Below, piece after piece: positions 28,293 through 36,262 of a DNA stretch of 64,000 nt. Each line of letters begins with the position of its first letter. Position 1 is the first letter of the stretch. The notes beneath the pieces were generated by a model, which was given only the letters and a program-made list of their open reading frames with translations, was not told where the DNA came from and ran no database searches. Source of the stretch: Nonomuraea corallina. Lineage in GTDB: Bacteria > Actinomycetota > Actinomycetes > Streptosporangiales > Streptosporangiaceae. The stretch spans positions 1 through 64,000 of the forward strand of contig NZ_JAPNNL010000005.1 in the NCBI RefSeq assembly GCF_027620315.1, in the 5' to 3' direction. The position numbers were made by a program, and so were the translations under genes.

Positions 28293-28322
28293 AGTGGCCG
28301 CCGGCCGGAGCCGGTGGCCGCT
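28293..28322 (+). terminator. Hairpin after the Cys-rich peptide gene (attenuator-like)
   Basis: A 13-bp stem with two G-T wobbles (28293-28305 with 28310-28322) and loop CGGA. No long T tract follows, so it may partly terminate or stabilise the mRNA, letting the peptide gene be expressed above the downstream peptidase. Confidence 0.6.
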
Positions 28323-28419
28323 TCCGTGTCACGGACCCGGCCGCCTGGCGGCGGGTGACGCTCCCCACCCTCACCGTGCGACCCGCCGATGAGTTCCACC
28401 GAACAGTAAGGCGCCTTCC

Positions 28420-28896
28420 GTGCAGGCCGTGATCGCAGTGCTCCTGGCAGGCGCCGGCGTGGCGGCCCTCGCCGCGGTGCTGCGGCGCAGGTTCGTGCTG
28501 GCCACCGTCGCGGGCTACAGCATGGCGCCCACCCTGCGTCCCGGCGACCGTCTCCTCATACGCCGCGCGCCCCTGTCGCGCCTGAGCGTGGGCGACATCG
28601 TCGTGGTCGTGCCGGACGCCCGGATGGCGGCGGGGCCGCGCCACACCACCGGCTACGTGATCAAACGGTTGGCCGCCGTACCGGGGGATCCCGTACCGGA
28701 TCACGTCCCGGCGCCGGCGCACGAACGCGTCCCTCCCGGCCGGATGGTGATCCTGGGGGACAACCCCGACGCCAGCCGCGACTCGCGGGACTACGGCCTG
28801 GTCACCCAGGAGCAGCTCGTCGGCGTCGTCGTGCGCGCCCTCGGCGCCTCGGACCCGGCCAAGGACGAACCCACAAGAGATCAGGCCAACCCGTAA
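28420..28896 (+). CDS. Type I signal peptidase (S26 family) of the Cys-rich peptide cluster
   Basis: 158 residues with one N-terminal TM helix and S26 boxes: nucleophile Ser in GYSMAPTLRPGD, Lys in GYVIKRLAAVPGD and box E GDNPDASRDSRDYG. Smaller than housekeeping LepB and with little beta-domain insertion, suggesting a dedicated substrate. AAGG lies 8 nt before GTG 28420. It most likely cleaves the peptide encoded 145 bp upstream. Confidence 0.85.
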   Translation: MQAVIAVLLAGAGVAALAAVLRRRFVLATVAGYSMAPTLRPGDRLLIRRAPLSRLSVGDIVVVVPDARMAAGPRHTTGYVIKRLAAVPGDPVPDHVPAPAHERVPPGRMVILGDNPDASRDSRDYGLVTQEQLVGVVVRALGASDPAKDEPTRDQANP

Positions 28897-28951
28897 CGCG
28901 GTCCCGCAGGAAATCAGGCGAAACCGTAAGGCAGTCTCTATCCTGCGGGAG

Positions 28952-29677
28952 GTGCGCAACTCCCTCACCTTCGCGAACCTCCTCGACGACGCCGCCCTGC
29001 TCTCCCTGGAGCACCAGCTGCACCTCGAAGAAGTTCTCGCCGAGCACTCCTGGCACGTGAACCTGAAGCAGCCGCTCTTCGAGTTCACCGGCGACCGGAC
29101 GATCACCTGCACCGCCTTCCACCTGCTCGGCACCGCCGCCCCCGGACCGGCTTCGTGGCTGTGGGCGTGGGCGAACCCGTCGGGCTTCCCGGAGGCCGTG
29201 GTGTCCGCCTCGGAACGGGTACGCGACTTCGGGCGGCAGCACGACATCCCGGAACTGGCCTCCGCGGAGGTGCCGTTCGCCTCGCTGCCCGGCTCCCCGT
29301 CAGTGCCGCACGTGGTCGCCGGACTGCTCACGGAGGCGGCCAAGACGGTGACCGGGCACTGGACCTCGTACAACGGGGAAGCCGGCGGCGGGACCAGGGC
29401 CGCGTTCCTCGTGGAGCACCCCGACTTCCACCTGCCCGCGCCCGAGCCGGTCCGGGTGATCCGCGTCATCCAGCAGGCGCTCGCCGACCTGTCGCTGACC
29501 GACCACCGGCGCGCGCTGCGCGCCTACGCCGCCGGTCGCGGCCTCGGCGCGGAGTTCGACGACCGCGAGGGCCGGCTCACCGGGCCGGGATTCGAAGTGG
29601 TCGTGGACCTCGACGCGTACGGCCGCGTCACCGCCATCAAGGCCGGCCTGCCCTCACCCGACGGACCGACCCCCTGA
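28952..29677 (+). CDS. DUF6882-like protein of unknown function
   Basis: 241 residues, cytoplasmic. It contains a central WLWAWANPSGFPE segment and a long acidic/aromatic body resembling an actinomycete family annotated DUF6882. No catalytic motif is visible. GTG 28952 follows a TATCCT element by only 7 nt and has no usable Shine-Dalgarno spacing, so the message may be leaderless. Function unknown. Confidence 0.65.
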   Translation: MRNSLTFANLLDDAALLSLEHQLHLEEVLAEHSWHVNLKQPLFEFTGDRTITCTAFHLLGTAAPGPASWLWAWANPSGFPEAVVSASERVRDFGRQHDIPELASAEVPFASLPGSPSVPHVVAGLLTEAAKTVTGHWTSYNGEAGGGTRAAFLVEHPDFHLPAPEPVRVIRVIQQALADLSLTDHRRALRAYAAGRGLGAEFDDREGRLTGPGFEVVVDLDAYGRVTAIKAGLPSPDGPTP

Positions 29678-29776
29678 AGCGGCGCTCCAGTGAAAAATCC
29701 GGTGGAACCTGTCGAGGATCGGTGCCGGCCGTTCGTCACCTGCACGACACAGCCCTTCCGACCACGAGGAGCAACG

Positions 29777-30139
29777 ATGAAGTACGCGATGCTGATCTTC
29801 GGCGACGACCGCGAGTGGGACGCGCTGTCCCCGGCCGAGGAGCAGGACCTGATGAGCCAGATCCACGAGTGGTACGAGCGTTGGCAGCCGACCGGCAAGA
29901 TCGTCGACGGCGGCGCCGAGCTGCGGCCCCGGGACACGGCGAAGACGGTCCGCGCCGGCGCGGACGGCCGGCCGATGATCATTGACGGGCCGTACCTCGA
30001 ACTCAAGGAGGTTATCGGCGCGGTCGTCATGCTGGAGTGCGACCACCTCGACGAGGCCGGGCGGATCGCCGCCACCTGGCCGCTCGCCGCCGGGATGAGC
30101 GCGGTGGAGGTCCGCCCCGTGATGAGCCGCGACCAGTAG
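29777..30139 (+). CDS. YCII-related (DGPF-type) protein
   Basis: 120 residues with the family signature MKYAMLIFGDD at the start and IIDGPYLELKEVIGA (the DGPF-type motif, here DGPY). GAGGAG precedes ATG 29777. The neighbour, tail to tail, is an ECF sigma factor with a long C-terminal extension. This pairing is the known ECF42/DGPF association, in which the small protein is a likely co-factor or target of the sigma factor. Confidence 0.88.
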   Translation: MKYAMLIFGDDREWDALSPAEEQDLMSQIHEWYERWQPTGKIVDGGAELRPRDTAKTVRAGADGRPMIIDGPYLELKEVIGAVVMLECDHLDEAGRIAATWPLAAGMSAVEVRPVMSRDQ

Positions 30140-30157
30140 TGACGCCGGGCGCCGGTC

Positions 30158-31366
30158 TCACAGCCGGCGCCTCAGCTCAGCCACCCGGCGCGACATCAGC
30201 TCCCGTTCGGCCGGGTTCGCCGCCAGCTCCAGCGCCCGCTCCGCCGCCGTCAGCGCCTCCGACGGACGGCCGAGCGCCGCCAGCAGATCGGCCCGGGCCG
30301 CGTGCCACAGGTGATAACCGGCGAGCCGGTCACCGAGCGCCTCGACCTCGTCCAACGCAGGAGCCGGCCCCACCGCGAACCGCGTGGCCACCGCCCGGTT
30401 CAGCAGCACCACCGGCGACGGGTCCAACACGTACAGCCGGTCGTACAGCGCCCGCACGCCCGCCCAGTCGGTGGCCTCGTACGAGCCGGCCAGGGCGTGC
30501 AACGCGGCGATGCCGGCCCGCACCTGGTACGGTCCCGGCCGGCCACGGCGCACCGCCGCCCGCAGCCGCAGCGCCGCCCGTCCGATCGCCGCCCTGTCCC
30601 ACATCCGCCGATCCTGCCGTTCGAGCAGCACGATGCGGCCCCAGGAGTCGAACCGCGCGCCGACGCGGGCGTGATGCAGCTCCAGCAACGCCGCCAGCCC
30701 CGCGGCCTCCGGCTCATGGGGCAGCAGCCCGGCGAGCCGGCCCGCCAGCTCCACCCCCTCACGGGCCAGCTCGCGCCGCTGAACGGACCGGCCACTGGAC
30801 AGATAACCCTCGTTGAAGACGAGATAGATCACCGCGAGCACGGCCGGCAGCCGGTCGGCGTACTCCTGCGGCCGCGGCACCTCGAACCGGACCCCGCGTT
30901 CCCGCAACTGGCGCTTGGCCCGGGAGAGCCGCTGCGCCATCGTCGGCAGCGGCACCAGGAACGCGGCGGCGATCTCGGCCGTGCTCAGCCCGGCGGCCGC
31001 GTACAACGTCAGCGCCACCCGGGCCGGCTCGGGAAGATCCGGATGGCAACACCCGAACACCATGGCCAGCCGATCGTCCACGCCCGGCTCCGGCGGCGCT
31101 TCGGCGGCCACCCGCGCCAACTTCTCGCGGCCGACGGCGTCTCGGCGCAGCCGGTCCAGCGCCTTGCGCCAGCCCGTGGTGACCAGCCAACCGGTGGGGC
31201 TATCGGGCACGCCCTCGACGGGCCAGCGCCTGAGCGCCTCGGCCAGCGCGTCCGACAACGCCTCCTCGGCCCGGTCGAAGTCGCCGAGCCGCCGGGTGAG
31301 CGCGCCGAGCATGCCGGCCGCGTCCGCCCGCCAGATCCGATCTAACACTTCCGCCACGTCGCCCAT
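30158..31366 (-). CDS. ECF RNA polymerase sigma factor, ECF42-like with C-terminal TPR-like extension
   Basis: 402 residues: sigma region 2 (about 1-85), region 4 (about 115-175, with LSTAEIAAAFLVPLPTMAQRLSRAK), then a helical extension of more than 200 residues ending in a TPR-like ALGRPSEALTAAERALELA. No anti-sigma gene is adjacent, as usual for ECF42, where the extension itself controls activity. Start ATG 31366 (MGDVAEVLDRIWR) agrees with the family; the frame is open further upstream without coding character. Confidence 0.9.
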   Translation of the reverse strand: MGDVAEVLDRIWRADAAGMLGALTRRLGDFDRAEEALSDALAEALRRWPVEGVPDSPTGWLVTTGWRKALDRLRRDAVGREKLARVAAEAPPEPGVDDRLAMVFGCCHPDLPEPARVALTLYAAAGLSTAEIAAAFLVPLPTMAQRLSRAKRQLRERGVRFEVPRPQEYADRLPAVLAVIYLVFNEGYLSSGRSVQRRELAREGVELAGRLAGLLPHEPEAAGLAALLELHHARVGARFDSWGRIVLLERQDRRMWDRAAIGRAALRLRAAVRRGRPGPYQVRAGIAALHALAGSYEATDWAGVRALYDRLYVLDPSPVVLLNRAVATRFAVGPAPALDEVEALGDRLAGYHLWHAARADLLAALGRPSEALTAAERALELAANPAERELMSRRVAELRRRL

Positions 31367-31493
31367 CGCACCAGTGTCCCCGCGTGTGCGACACGCCCCC
31401 GCACCCGGCGGCCCTGCCCGGGAGGGAGCCCCTGGTCCCTGACGTTCGCTCCGCCGGCGCCGGTCTGGAATCAGGCGTCGGGTCCAGCCCCTC

Positions 31494-31979
31494 TCACCGG
31501 CTCGTCCCACCAGGGCATGCGTAGCCGTCGGCATCCCAGCAGTGATCCGCCGCCGAAGCGATGAGTCTCGCCTCGCGGTCGCCCTCCACCAACACCTCGA
31601 CGACCCGCTCCCCGAACCTCTTGGTCAGGTCGTACGCCTCACACCGCACCGTGCAGTCCCGTGTGCGTTCGGAGGCCGGTTCGCTGCTCCACCCCGCTTT
31701 GCCGAAGGCGGCCACGACCTCCTTCGGCGTCACATCCTCGATGTGGACCTTGACGTGCGCCCCGAATGTGGAGGAGTCGCAGTCATTCCAGTCCTCCATG
31801 GTCGCGACCAGGTCGCCCTCGGAGAGAGCGGGACGCAACGCCTCCCGGACGAGGTCGTTCTCATAGTCCGCCCGTTCATGACACGACCGCCCGCCGGCCA
31901 CCACGCCGAGCAGCCCGCAGCCGGAGGCGAAGACGGCGCTCAGCACGATGAGAACCGGGACCAGCTTGATGCTCGCCAT
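31494..31979 (-). CDS. Putative lipoprotein of unknown function
   Basis: 161 residues with a lipoprotein signal (VFASGC, the lipid Cys at about residue 21) and additional Cys pairs (DCTVRCEAYD; HCWDADGYAC) suggesting disulfides. ATG 31979 is preferred over 32012 because it gives a normal-length signal. No family recognised. Its 3' end is 127 bp from the sigma gene start. Confidence 0.6.
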   Translation of the reverse strand: MASIKLVPVLIVLSAVFASGCGLLGVVAGGRSCHERADYENDLVREALRPALSEGDLVATMEDWNDCDSSTFGAHVKVHIEDVTPKEVVAAFGKAGWSSEPASERTRDCTVRCEAYDLTKRFGERVVEVLVEGDREARLIASAADHCWDADGYACPGGTSR

Positions 31980-32079
31980 CGCGCCCGAAGCCTTGATCAC
32001 CGCGCCAGTCAACCATGGACGGCCGAGCCCGTTTCGAGCCGTGGCGACACCCAGACGATCAGGCCGCGGCGCGTACCGA

Positions 32080-32109
32080 TTGACAGCTGTTAGCTATGTG
32101 GAATAGCTT
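32080..32109 (+). promoter_or_regulatory. Promoter and dyad operator of the TetR-type gene
   Basis: TTGACA (32080-32085) with a weaker TAGCTT -10 (32104-32109, 18-bp spacer). AGCTAT-GTGGA-ATAGCT (32092-32108), a 6-bp inverted repeat, lies between them. Position and symmetry suit autorepression by the TetR-family product. Confidence 0.55.
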
Positions 32110-32150
32110 TTAAGATATGCAACCTAGCTACAGGAGCAGGGAAACCGCCC

Positions 32151-32708
32151 ATGCCTAGGGCCGGGCTCACCCGCAGCCGGGTCGTCGACGCCGCAATCGA
32201 ACTCGTCGACAAGCACGGCCTTCCAGCGCTGACCCTCGCCGCCGTCGCCGAACACTGCGGCGTCGCGGCCCCGTCTCTCTACAAGCACGTGAGCAACATC
32301 GCCGACCTGCGCACCCTGGTCGGCATACGTGTGATGGAGGAGATGACGGACGGTTTCACGGCCGCCGTGCTCGGCCGCAGCGGCACCGACGCCGTGACCG
32401 CGCTCATGCGGGCCTACCGCGCCTACGTGACCGCCCACCCCGCCCGCTACGCGGCCGTTCCCGTCGACCCGCTGCACCAGCAGGAGTACGCCGCCTCCGG
32501 GCGCCGCATGCTCGAGGTCATGCAAGCGGCGCTGCGCCCCTGGCAGCTCGACGAGAACGAATCGATCCACGCGATCCGGGCCGCCAGAGTGATCGTCCAC
32601 GGCTTCGCGTCACTGGAGGCGGCGGGTGGCTTCGGCCTGCCACACGACCTCGACGAAACCTACGAGCGCCTGATCCGGCTGTTCCTCGCCACCCTCCCCC
32701 CGCTTTAG
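32151..32708 (+). CDS. TetR-family transcriptional regulator
   Basis: 185 residues: HTH (about 8-55; ALTLAAVAEHCGVAAPSLYKHV) and a C-terminal WHG-like ligand domain with RVIVHGFASLEAAGGFGL. Its stop overlaps the ribosome site of the following membrane protein gene, so the two form an operon whose promoter carries a dyad. The effector is unknown. Confidence 0.9.
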   Translation: MPRAGLTRSRVVDAAIELVDKHGLPALTLAAVAEHCGVAAPSLYKHVSNIADLRTLVGIRVMEEMTDGFTAAVLGRSGTDAVTALMRAYRAYVTAHPARYAAVPVDPLHQQEYAASGRRMLEVMQAALRPWQLDENESIHAIRAARVIVHGFASLEAAGGFGLPHDLDETYERLIRLFLATLPPL

Positions 32709-32717
32709 GAGATCGCC

Positions 32718-33344
32718 GTGCCGCTCACCCACACCCGACTCGCCGCCGCCGCACTGACCGCCGCCGGTGTGCTGTTCTTCCTCTACCCGGCGCTCCGCCC
32801 GTGGGCGGACGAATCCACAGCCGACGGCGCCCTGCACGCGCTGTCCTCGCCCTGGTGGGTGGCGACCCACCTCTTTGCGATGATCGGGTTCATCCTCGTC
32901 CCGCTGGCGCTGCTGCCGATCAACCGTATCGCCGCCGTCATCATGTGGATCGGCGCGGGCCTGACCCTGCCCTACTACGGCGCGGAGAACTTCGCGCTGA
33001 ACACCATCGCCCTCAAGGTGAGCGAAGGCCGGCAGTTAGACCTGCTCGGCCTCACGGAGAGCATCCGCTACCACCCGGCGGCGGCGGCCACGTTCCTCAT
33101 CGGGCTGATCCTGCTGGGCGCCGGCGCACTCACCGCCGCCGTCGCGATCTGGCGCTCCGGCGTACTCCCTCGATACAGCGCAGTGCTCTTCGGCATCGGC
33201 TTCGCCCTGTTCATCCCCCAGTTCTTCGTCGGCGAGGCAGGGCGAATCGCGCACGGCGTACTCATGGCCGCCGGATGCGGATGGCTCGCGGTCTCCCTCT
33301 GGCGAACCCGAACCGTCCCGCTTGGCCGCCCCACCACCGCGTAA
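32718..33344 (+). CDS. Multi-TM membrane protein co-transcribed with the TetR regulator
   Basis: 208 residues with about six hydrophobic segments, no cofactor motif. AGGAG overlapping the TetR stop leads to GTG 32718. Probably the regulated function of the pair; no family with known activity recognised. Confidence 0.75.
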   Translation: MPLTHTRLAAAALTAAGVLFFLYPALRPWADESTADGALHALSSPWWVATHLFAMIGFILVPLALLPINRIAAVIMWIGAGLTLPYYGAENFALNTIALKVSEGRQLDLLGLTESIRYHPAAAATFLIGLILLGAGALTAAVAIWRSGVLPRYSAVLFGIGFALFIPQFFVGEAGRIAHGVLMAAGCGWLAVSLWRTRTVPLGRPTTA

Positions 33345-33433
33345 CCCTCGACACACAACAGTTGGTGTGCCGCGCCTGAAGCTCGTCGGCGTTCAACGTT
33401 GGTGGACATTGCCGTACGGGTTGCCGTAGCCGT

Positions 33434-33841
33434 TCATCGGGGAACGACCTGAGCGCTGACGCCCGGCAGGTCGTCGAATGCGGCAGATGAGTCCATCGTG
33501 ATCACTGTCCGCGCGGTGGCCGCCGCCGTCGCCGCTATCAGCAGATCATAGGCGCCACGTGTTTTTCCCGCCCGCCGTATGTGCGCCATGAGGCGAGCAT
33601 GGACCCTGGCGACATTCGTGGTGTATTCCTCGACAGGGATCAACGCGAGGACCTGATCCACGAAAGCTTGCCGATCGGGCCGGCGGTCCTCATCGGCCAA
33701 CTCCACGCCGACGAACAACTGGGCCACCGTGATCGCCGCGATCGCCACATCATCGGCGTCCCCGATCACCGTGTCCACGGCCGCCTTGCCTCGCTCGGCG
33801 GCGATGAGCACACCTGTGTCCAGGATCAGGCGCCGGGCCAC
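33434..33841 (-). CDS. vapC: PIN-domain toxin, VapC-like
   Basis: 135 residues with the PIN acidic residues: Asp in LILDTGVLIAAE, Glu in FVGVELA, Asp in AYDLLIAA and Asp in VITMDSSAAF. Expected to be an Mg-dependent RNase, usually cutting tRNA. The GTG start overlaps the antitoxin gene by 16 bp. The module lies just outside the integrative element that begins at 34215. Confidence 0.88.
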   Translation of the reverse strand: MARRLILDTGVLIAAERGKAAVDTVIGDADDVAIAAITVAQLFVGVELADEDRRPDRQAFVDQVLALIPVEEYTTNVARVHARLMAHIRRAGKTRGAYDLLIAATAAATARTVITMDSSAAFDDLPGVSAQVVPR

Positions 33842-34086
33842 GTGTCTCTCATCTCGTTGTCGGTCGCTTCACGTGCCGCCGCCACGTCAGCCTCGAAATC
33901 GGCGTCCAACGTGCCCGCGCTTCTGGACAGGAACGCCTTGACCATACGGCCCGGCGCGGCCGGCGCGGGGCCGATCACGGCGATCTGCTTGCCGCCGCGA
34001 GTCACCACGATGGTCTCCCCGCGCTCGGCCTCGTCAAGGACGGCCGCGAAGTTTCGGGACGCTTCCGTAGCGGTCATCGCCTTCAT
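33826..34086 (-). CDS. vapB: Phd/YefM-type antitoxin of the PIN toxin
   Basis: 86 residues with the Phd/YefM fold start MKAMTATEASRNFAAVLDEA and a flexible acidic C-terminus that would wrap the toxin. First gene of the pair; the overlap ensures coupled translation. Expected to repress its own promoter together with the toxin. Confidence 0.87.
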   Translation of the reverse strand: MKAMTATEASRNFAAVLDEAERGETIVVTRGGKQIAVIGPAPAAPGRMVKAFLSRSAGTLDADFEADVAAAREATDNEMRDTWPGA

Positions 34087-34171
34087 GGAATCAGACTATC
34101 TGATACCTCCGTTGATCGCTGGCTGTAAGCAGGCTGTCCGCTATGGCTCCGCCATCAGTAAACACGAAAAC

Positions 34172-34198
34172 GCCCCGAAGCGATGATCGCTACGGGGC
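34172..34198 (-). terminator. tRNA-type rho-independent terminator at the left end of element 1
   Basis: GCCCCG...CGGGGC stem with one internal A-A mismatch and an inner AGCGA/TCGCT pair, followed on the minus strand by GTTTTC. It lies 16 bp past the displaced tRNA 3' half at 34215. Confidence 0.75.
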
Positions 34199-34214
34199 AT
34201 TCTTGCTGGTCGGA

Positions 34215-34262
34215 TGAGGTGGTCAGGGGCGGGGTCGAACCGCCGACCTTCCGCTTTTCAGG
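34215..34262 (-). repeat. att copy 1: 3' half of tRNA-Phe
   Basis: On the minus strand it reads from the anticodon loop (CCTGAAAAGCGG, anticodon GAA) through a perfect T-arm (GGCGG-TTCGACC-CCGCC) to the acceptor CCTGACCA. No 5' half (GGTCAGG...) follows on the right, so this is a displaced tRNA end rather than a gene. Identical to 51081-51128. Confidence 0.88.
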
Positions 34263-34579
34263 CGGAGCAATCACCCTGTTCGGGCGATCGAGACCGTGGT
34301 CAGGCGCGTGTGGGCGGCGGCGTGGGTGCGTCGGTGGGTGGGGACGTTGCTGTCAGTGCTGCTGTCACCTCAGCCATGTCGTCCGGTGGCAAGGCCCGAC
34401 GGAGGAGGGCCTTGCCGGCGATCGCCCCAGCTCGTACGACGGGCACCGAAGTCCGCGATCGTCACGGCCTCAGCTACCGTGCTGACATCTGAACCGTAGC
34501 TGGGGCGGAGACGTCTACAGGTGTTCAGCATCGATATAAGCCCTTGTCTGAGCAGGAGGGTGGGGCAGGCAGTCCCTAA
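34263..34579. other. Attachment-site arm region of AICE 1 (non-coding)
   Basis: No supported gene. It holds paired 12-bp-spaced repeats GTTGCTGTCAG / GCTGCTGTCAC (34346-34368) and a stretch (about 34395-34485) that is clearly similar to 51245-51345 at the start of element 2. This fits integrase arm-binding sites on one side of attP. Confidence 0.6.
34346..34368. repeat. Candidate integrase arm-type sites, left arm of AICE 1
   Basis: Two 11-bp copies of the GTTGCYGTCA(C/G) motif spaced by 12 bp. The same paired motif occurs at 51003-51025 and 51212-51234, always within 150 bp of an att repeat. Confidence 0.55.
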
Positions 34580-36238
34580 CCTCGGGCTTTCACGGGGAAT
34601 TTGAGCCAAACTGATCGTTTACATGAGAAAAGTGCCTTTGAGCTGGGAGGATAGGGCTTGTCGAAGGTCCTGTCCGCGTCAGAGCAAGAGGCACTTTTCA
34701 CGTGCAGACTATCGCGTCCAACCGCAAGATCAGCCTGTCCGCTGACGCAAACGGTCTCCTGTCCCACGCAGGCGGCCTCCTCCTCACCCAGACGCTGGCC
34801 ATCACCGGCCTGAACCGGGCCCTGTCACACGAACTGGAGCGGTGGCGCCCTTCACGCGCCATGCACGACCCAGGCAAAGTCATCGCTGATCTCGCCCTCA
34901 CTCTCGCCCTGGGCGGAGACTGCCTGGCCGACATCGCCCTGCTGCGCTCCCAGCCCGAACTGTTCGGCCCCATCGCCTCCGATCCGACCGTCTCACGCCT
35001 GATCGACCGGCTCGCCGCCGACGAGACCCGCGCACTGAAAGCCATCCGCGCCGCCCGCGCCACCGCCCGCCAGCGCGCCTGGCACCTGGCCGCCGGTCGC
35101 GCTCCCGGAGCCGACGCCCAGCCCGTGATCGTCGACCTCGACGCCACCATCGTCATCTCCCACTCCGACAAGCAGCACGCCGCCCCGACCTGGAAGAAGA
35201 ACTACGGCTTCCACCCGATGACCGCCTTCGCCGACCACGGCCCCGGCGGTGGCGGAGAACCACTGGCCCTGATGCTGCGGCCCGGCAACGCCGGATCCAA
35301 CACCGCCGCCGACCACATCCAGACGACCCGCCTGGCCCTCGCTCAGCTGCCCAAACACCGGCGGCGCAACGTCCTGATCCGCACCGACTCCGGCGGCGGC
35401 ACCCACGAATTCCTCGCCTGGCTCACCCGCCCCGGACGCTGGCTGAAATACTCCATCGGCTTCACCATCACCGACGACATCGCTCAAGCGATCGGCAAAC
35501 TCCCGGCCACCGCCTGGAGTCCGGCATACGACGCCGACCGCCAACCACGCCAGGGTGCCTGGGTCGCCGAACTCACCGGCCTGCTGGAGCTGACCGGCTG
35601 GCCCAAGGGCATGCGCGTCATCGTCCGCAAAGAACGCCCGCACCCCGGCGCCCAGCTGCGCTTCACCGATCTGGACGGACACCGCTTCACCTGCTTCGTC
35701 ACCGGCACCAAGCACGGCCAGCTCGCCGACCTGGAACTACGCCACCGCCGCCGCGCCCGCGCCGAAGACCGCATCCGCGCCGCCAAGGACACCGGCCTGC
35801 GCAACCTGCCCCTGCACGACTTCGCCCAGAACCAGATCTGGCTCGAGATCGTCGCCTTGGCCTGCGAACTGCTCGCCTGGACGCAGCTGCTCGCCCTGCA
35901 CGGCACCGACGCCCGCCGCTACGAACCCAAACGCCTGCGGCTACGTCTGTTCGCCGTGGCCGGCCGACTGGTGCGCGGTGGCCGACGCCTGCGCCTGCGC
36001 ATCGCCACGCGATGGCCCTGGGCCGGCACACTCCTGACCGCCCTGGCACGACTCCAAGCCCTGCCAGCGCCGACCTGACCAGCACGAAACCATCCCAACG
36101 AACCAGGAAGGAACCCTCGGGCCCGTGGAACCCCGCCCACCCGGCGCGACAGCCGGGCAGCCACGCTGACCACAGCGGGCCAATCGACCTCCAGCCGAAG
36201 ACCTCAGCCGACCACCTCAAGGTCGAGAAAGAACGAGG
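34580..36238 (+). mobile_element. IS1380-family insertion sequence
   Basis: 1659 bp with imperfect terminal inverted repeats (left CCTCGGGCTTTCACGGGG; right, reversed, CCTCGTTCTTTCTCG) and a perfect CTAA target duplication (34576-34579 and 36239-36242). Contains one transposase gene. The 4-bp duplication and the ends are as expected for IS1380. It appears intact. Confidence 0.92.
34702..36078 (+). CDS. IS1380-family transposase
   Basis: 458 residues, full length for the family. DDE motifs: Asp in VIVDLDATIV, Asp in VLIRTDSGGGTHEF and a C-terminal YRCHRRR-like block here ELRHRRRARAEDRI, with the Glu of the AEDRI segment. It starts at GTG 34702 inside the IS ends. Confidence 0.92.
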   Translation: MQTIASNRKISLSADANGLLSHAGGLLLTQTLAITGLNRALSHELERWRPSRAMHDPGKVIADLALTLALGGDCLADIALLRSQPELFGPIASDPTVSRLIDRLAADETRALKAIRAARATARQRAWHLAAGRAPGADAQPVIVDLDATIVISHSDKQHAAPTWKKNYGFHPMTAFADHGPGGGGEPLALMLRPGNAGSNTAADHIQTTRLALAQLPKHRRRNVLIRTDSGGGTHEFLAWLTRPGRWLKYSIGFTITDDIAQAIGKLPATAWSPAYDADRQPRQGAWVAELTGLLELTGWPKGMRVIVRKERPHPGAQLRFTDLDGHRFTCFVTGTKHGQLADLELRHRRRARAEDRIRAAKDTGLRNLPLHDFAQNQIWLEIVALACELLAWTQLLALHGTDARRYEPKRLRLRLFAVAGRLVRGGRRLRLRIATRWPWAGTLLTALARLQALPAPT

Positions 36239-36262
36239 CTAAGGTGGCTCATAGGACCGTAG

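Noticed and set aside
34370-34609. Minus-strand ORFs at 34370-34609 and 51170-51370 with a shared AEAVTIADFGA segment
   Set aside because: The similarity is due to homologous attachment-site arms of the two elements; the frames lack ribosome sites and diverge outside that stretch.
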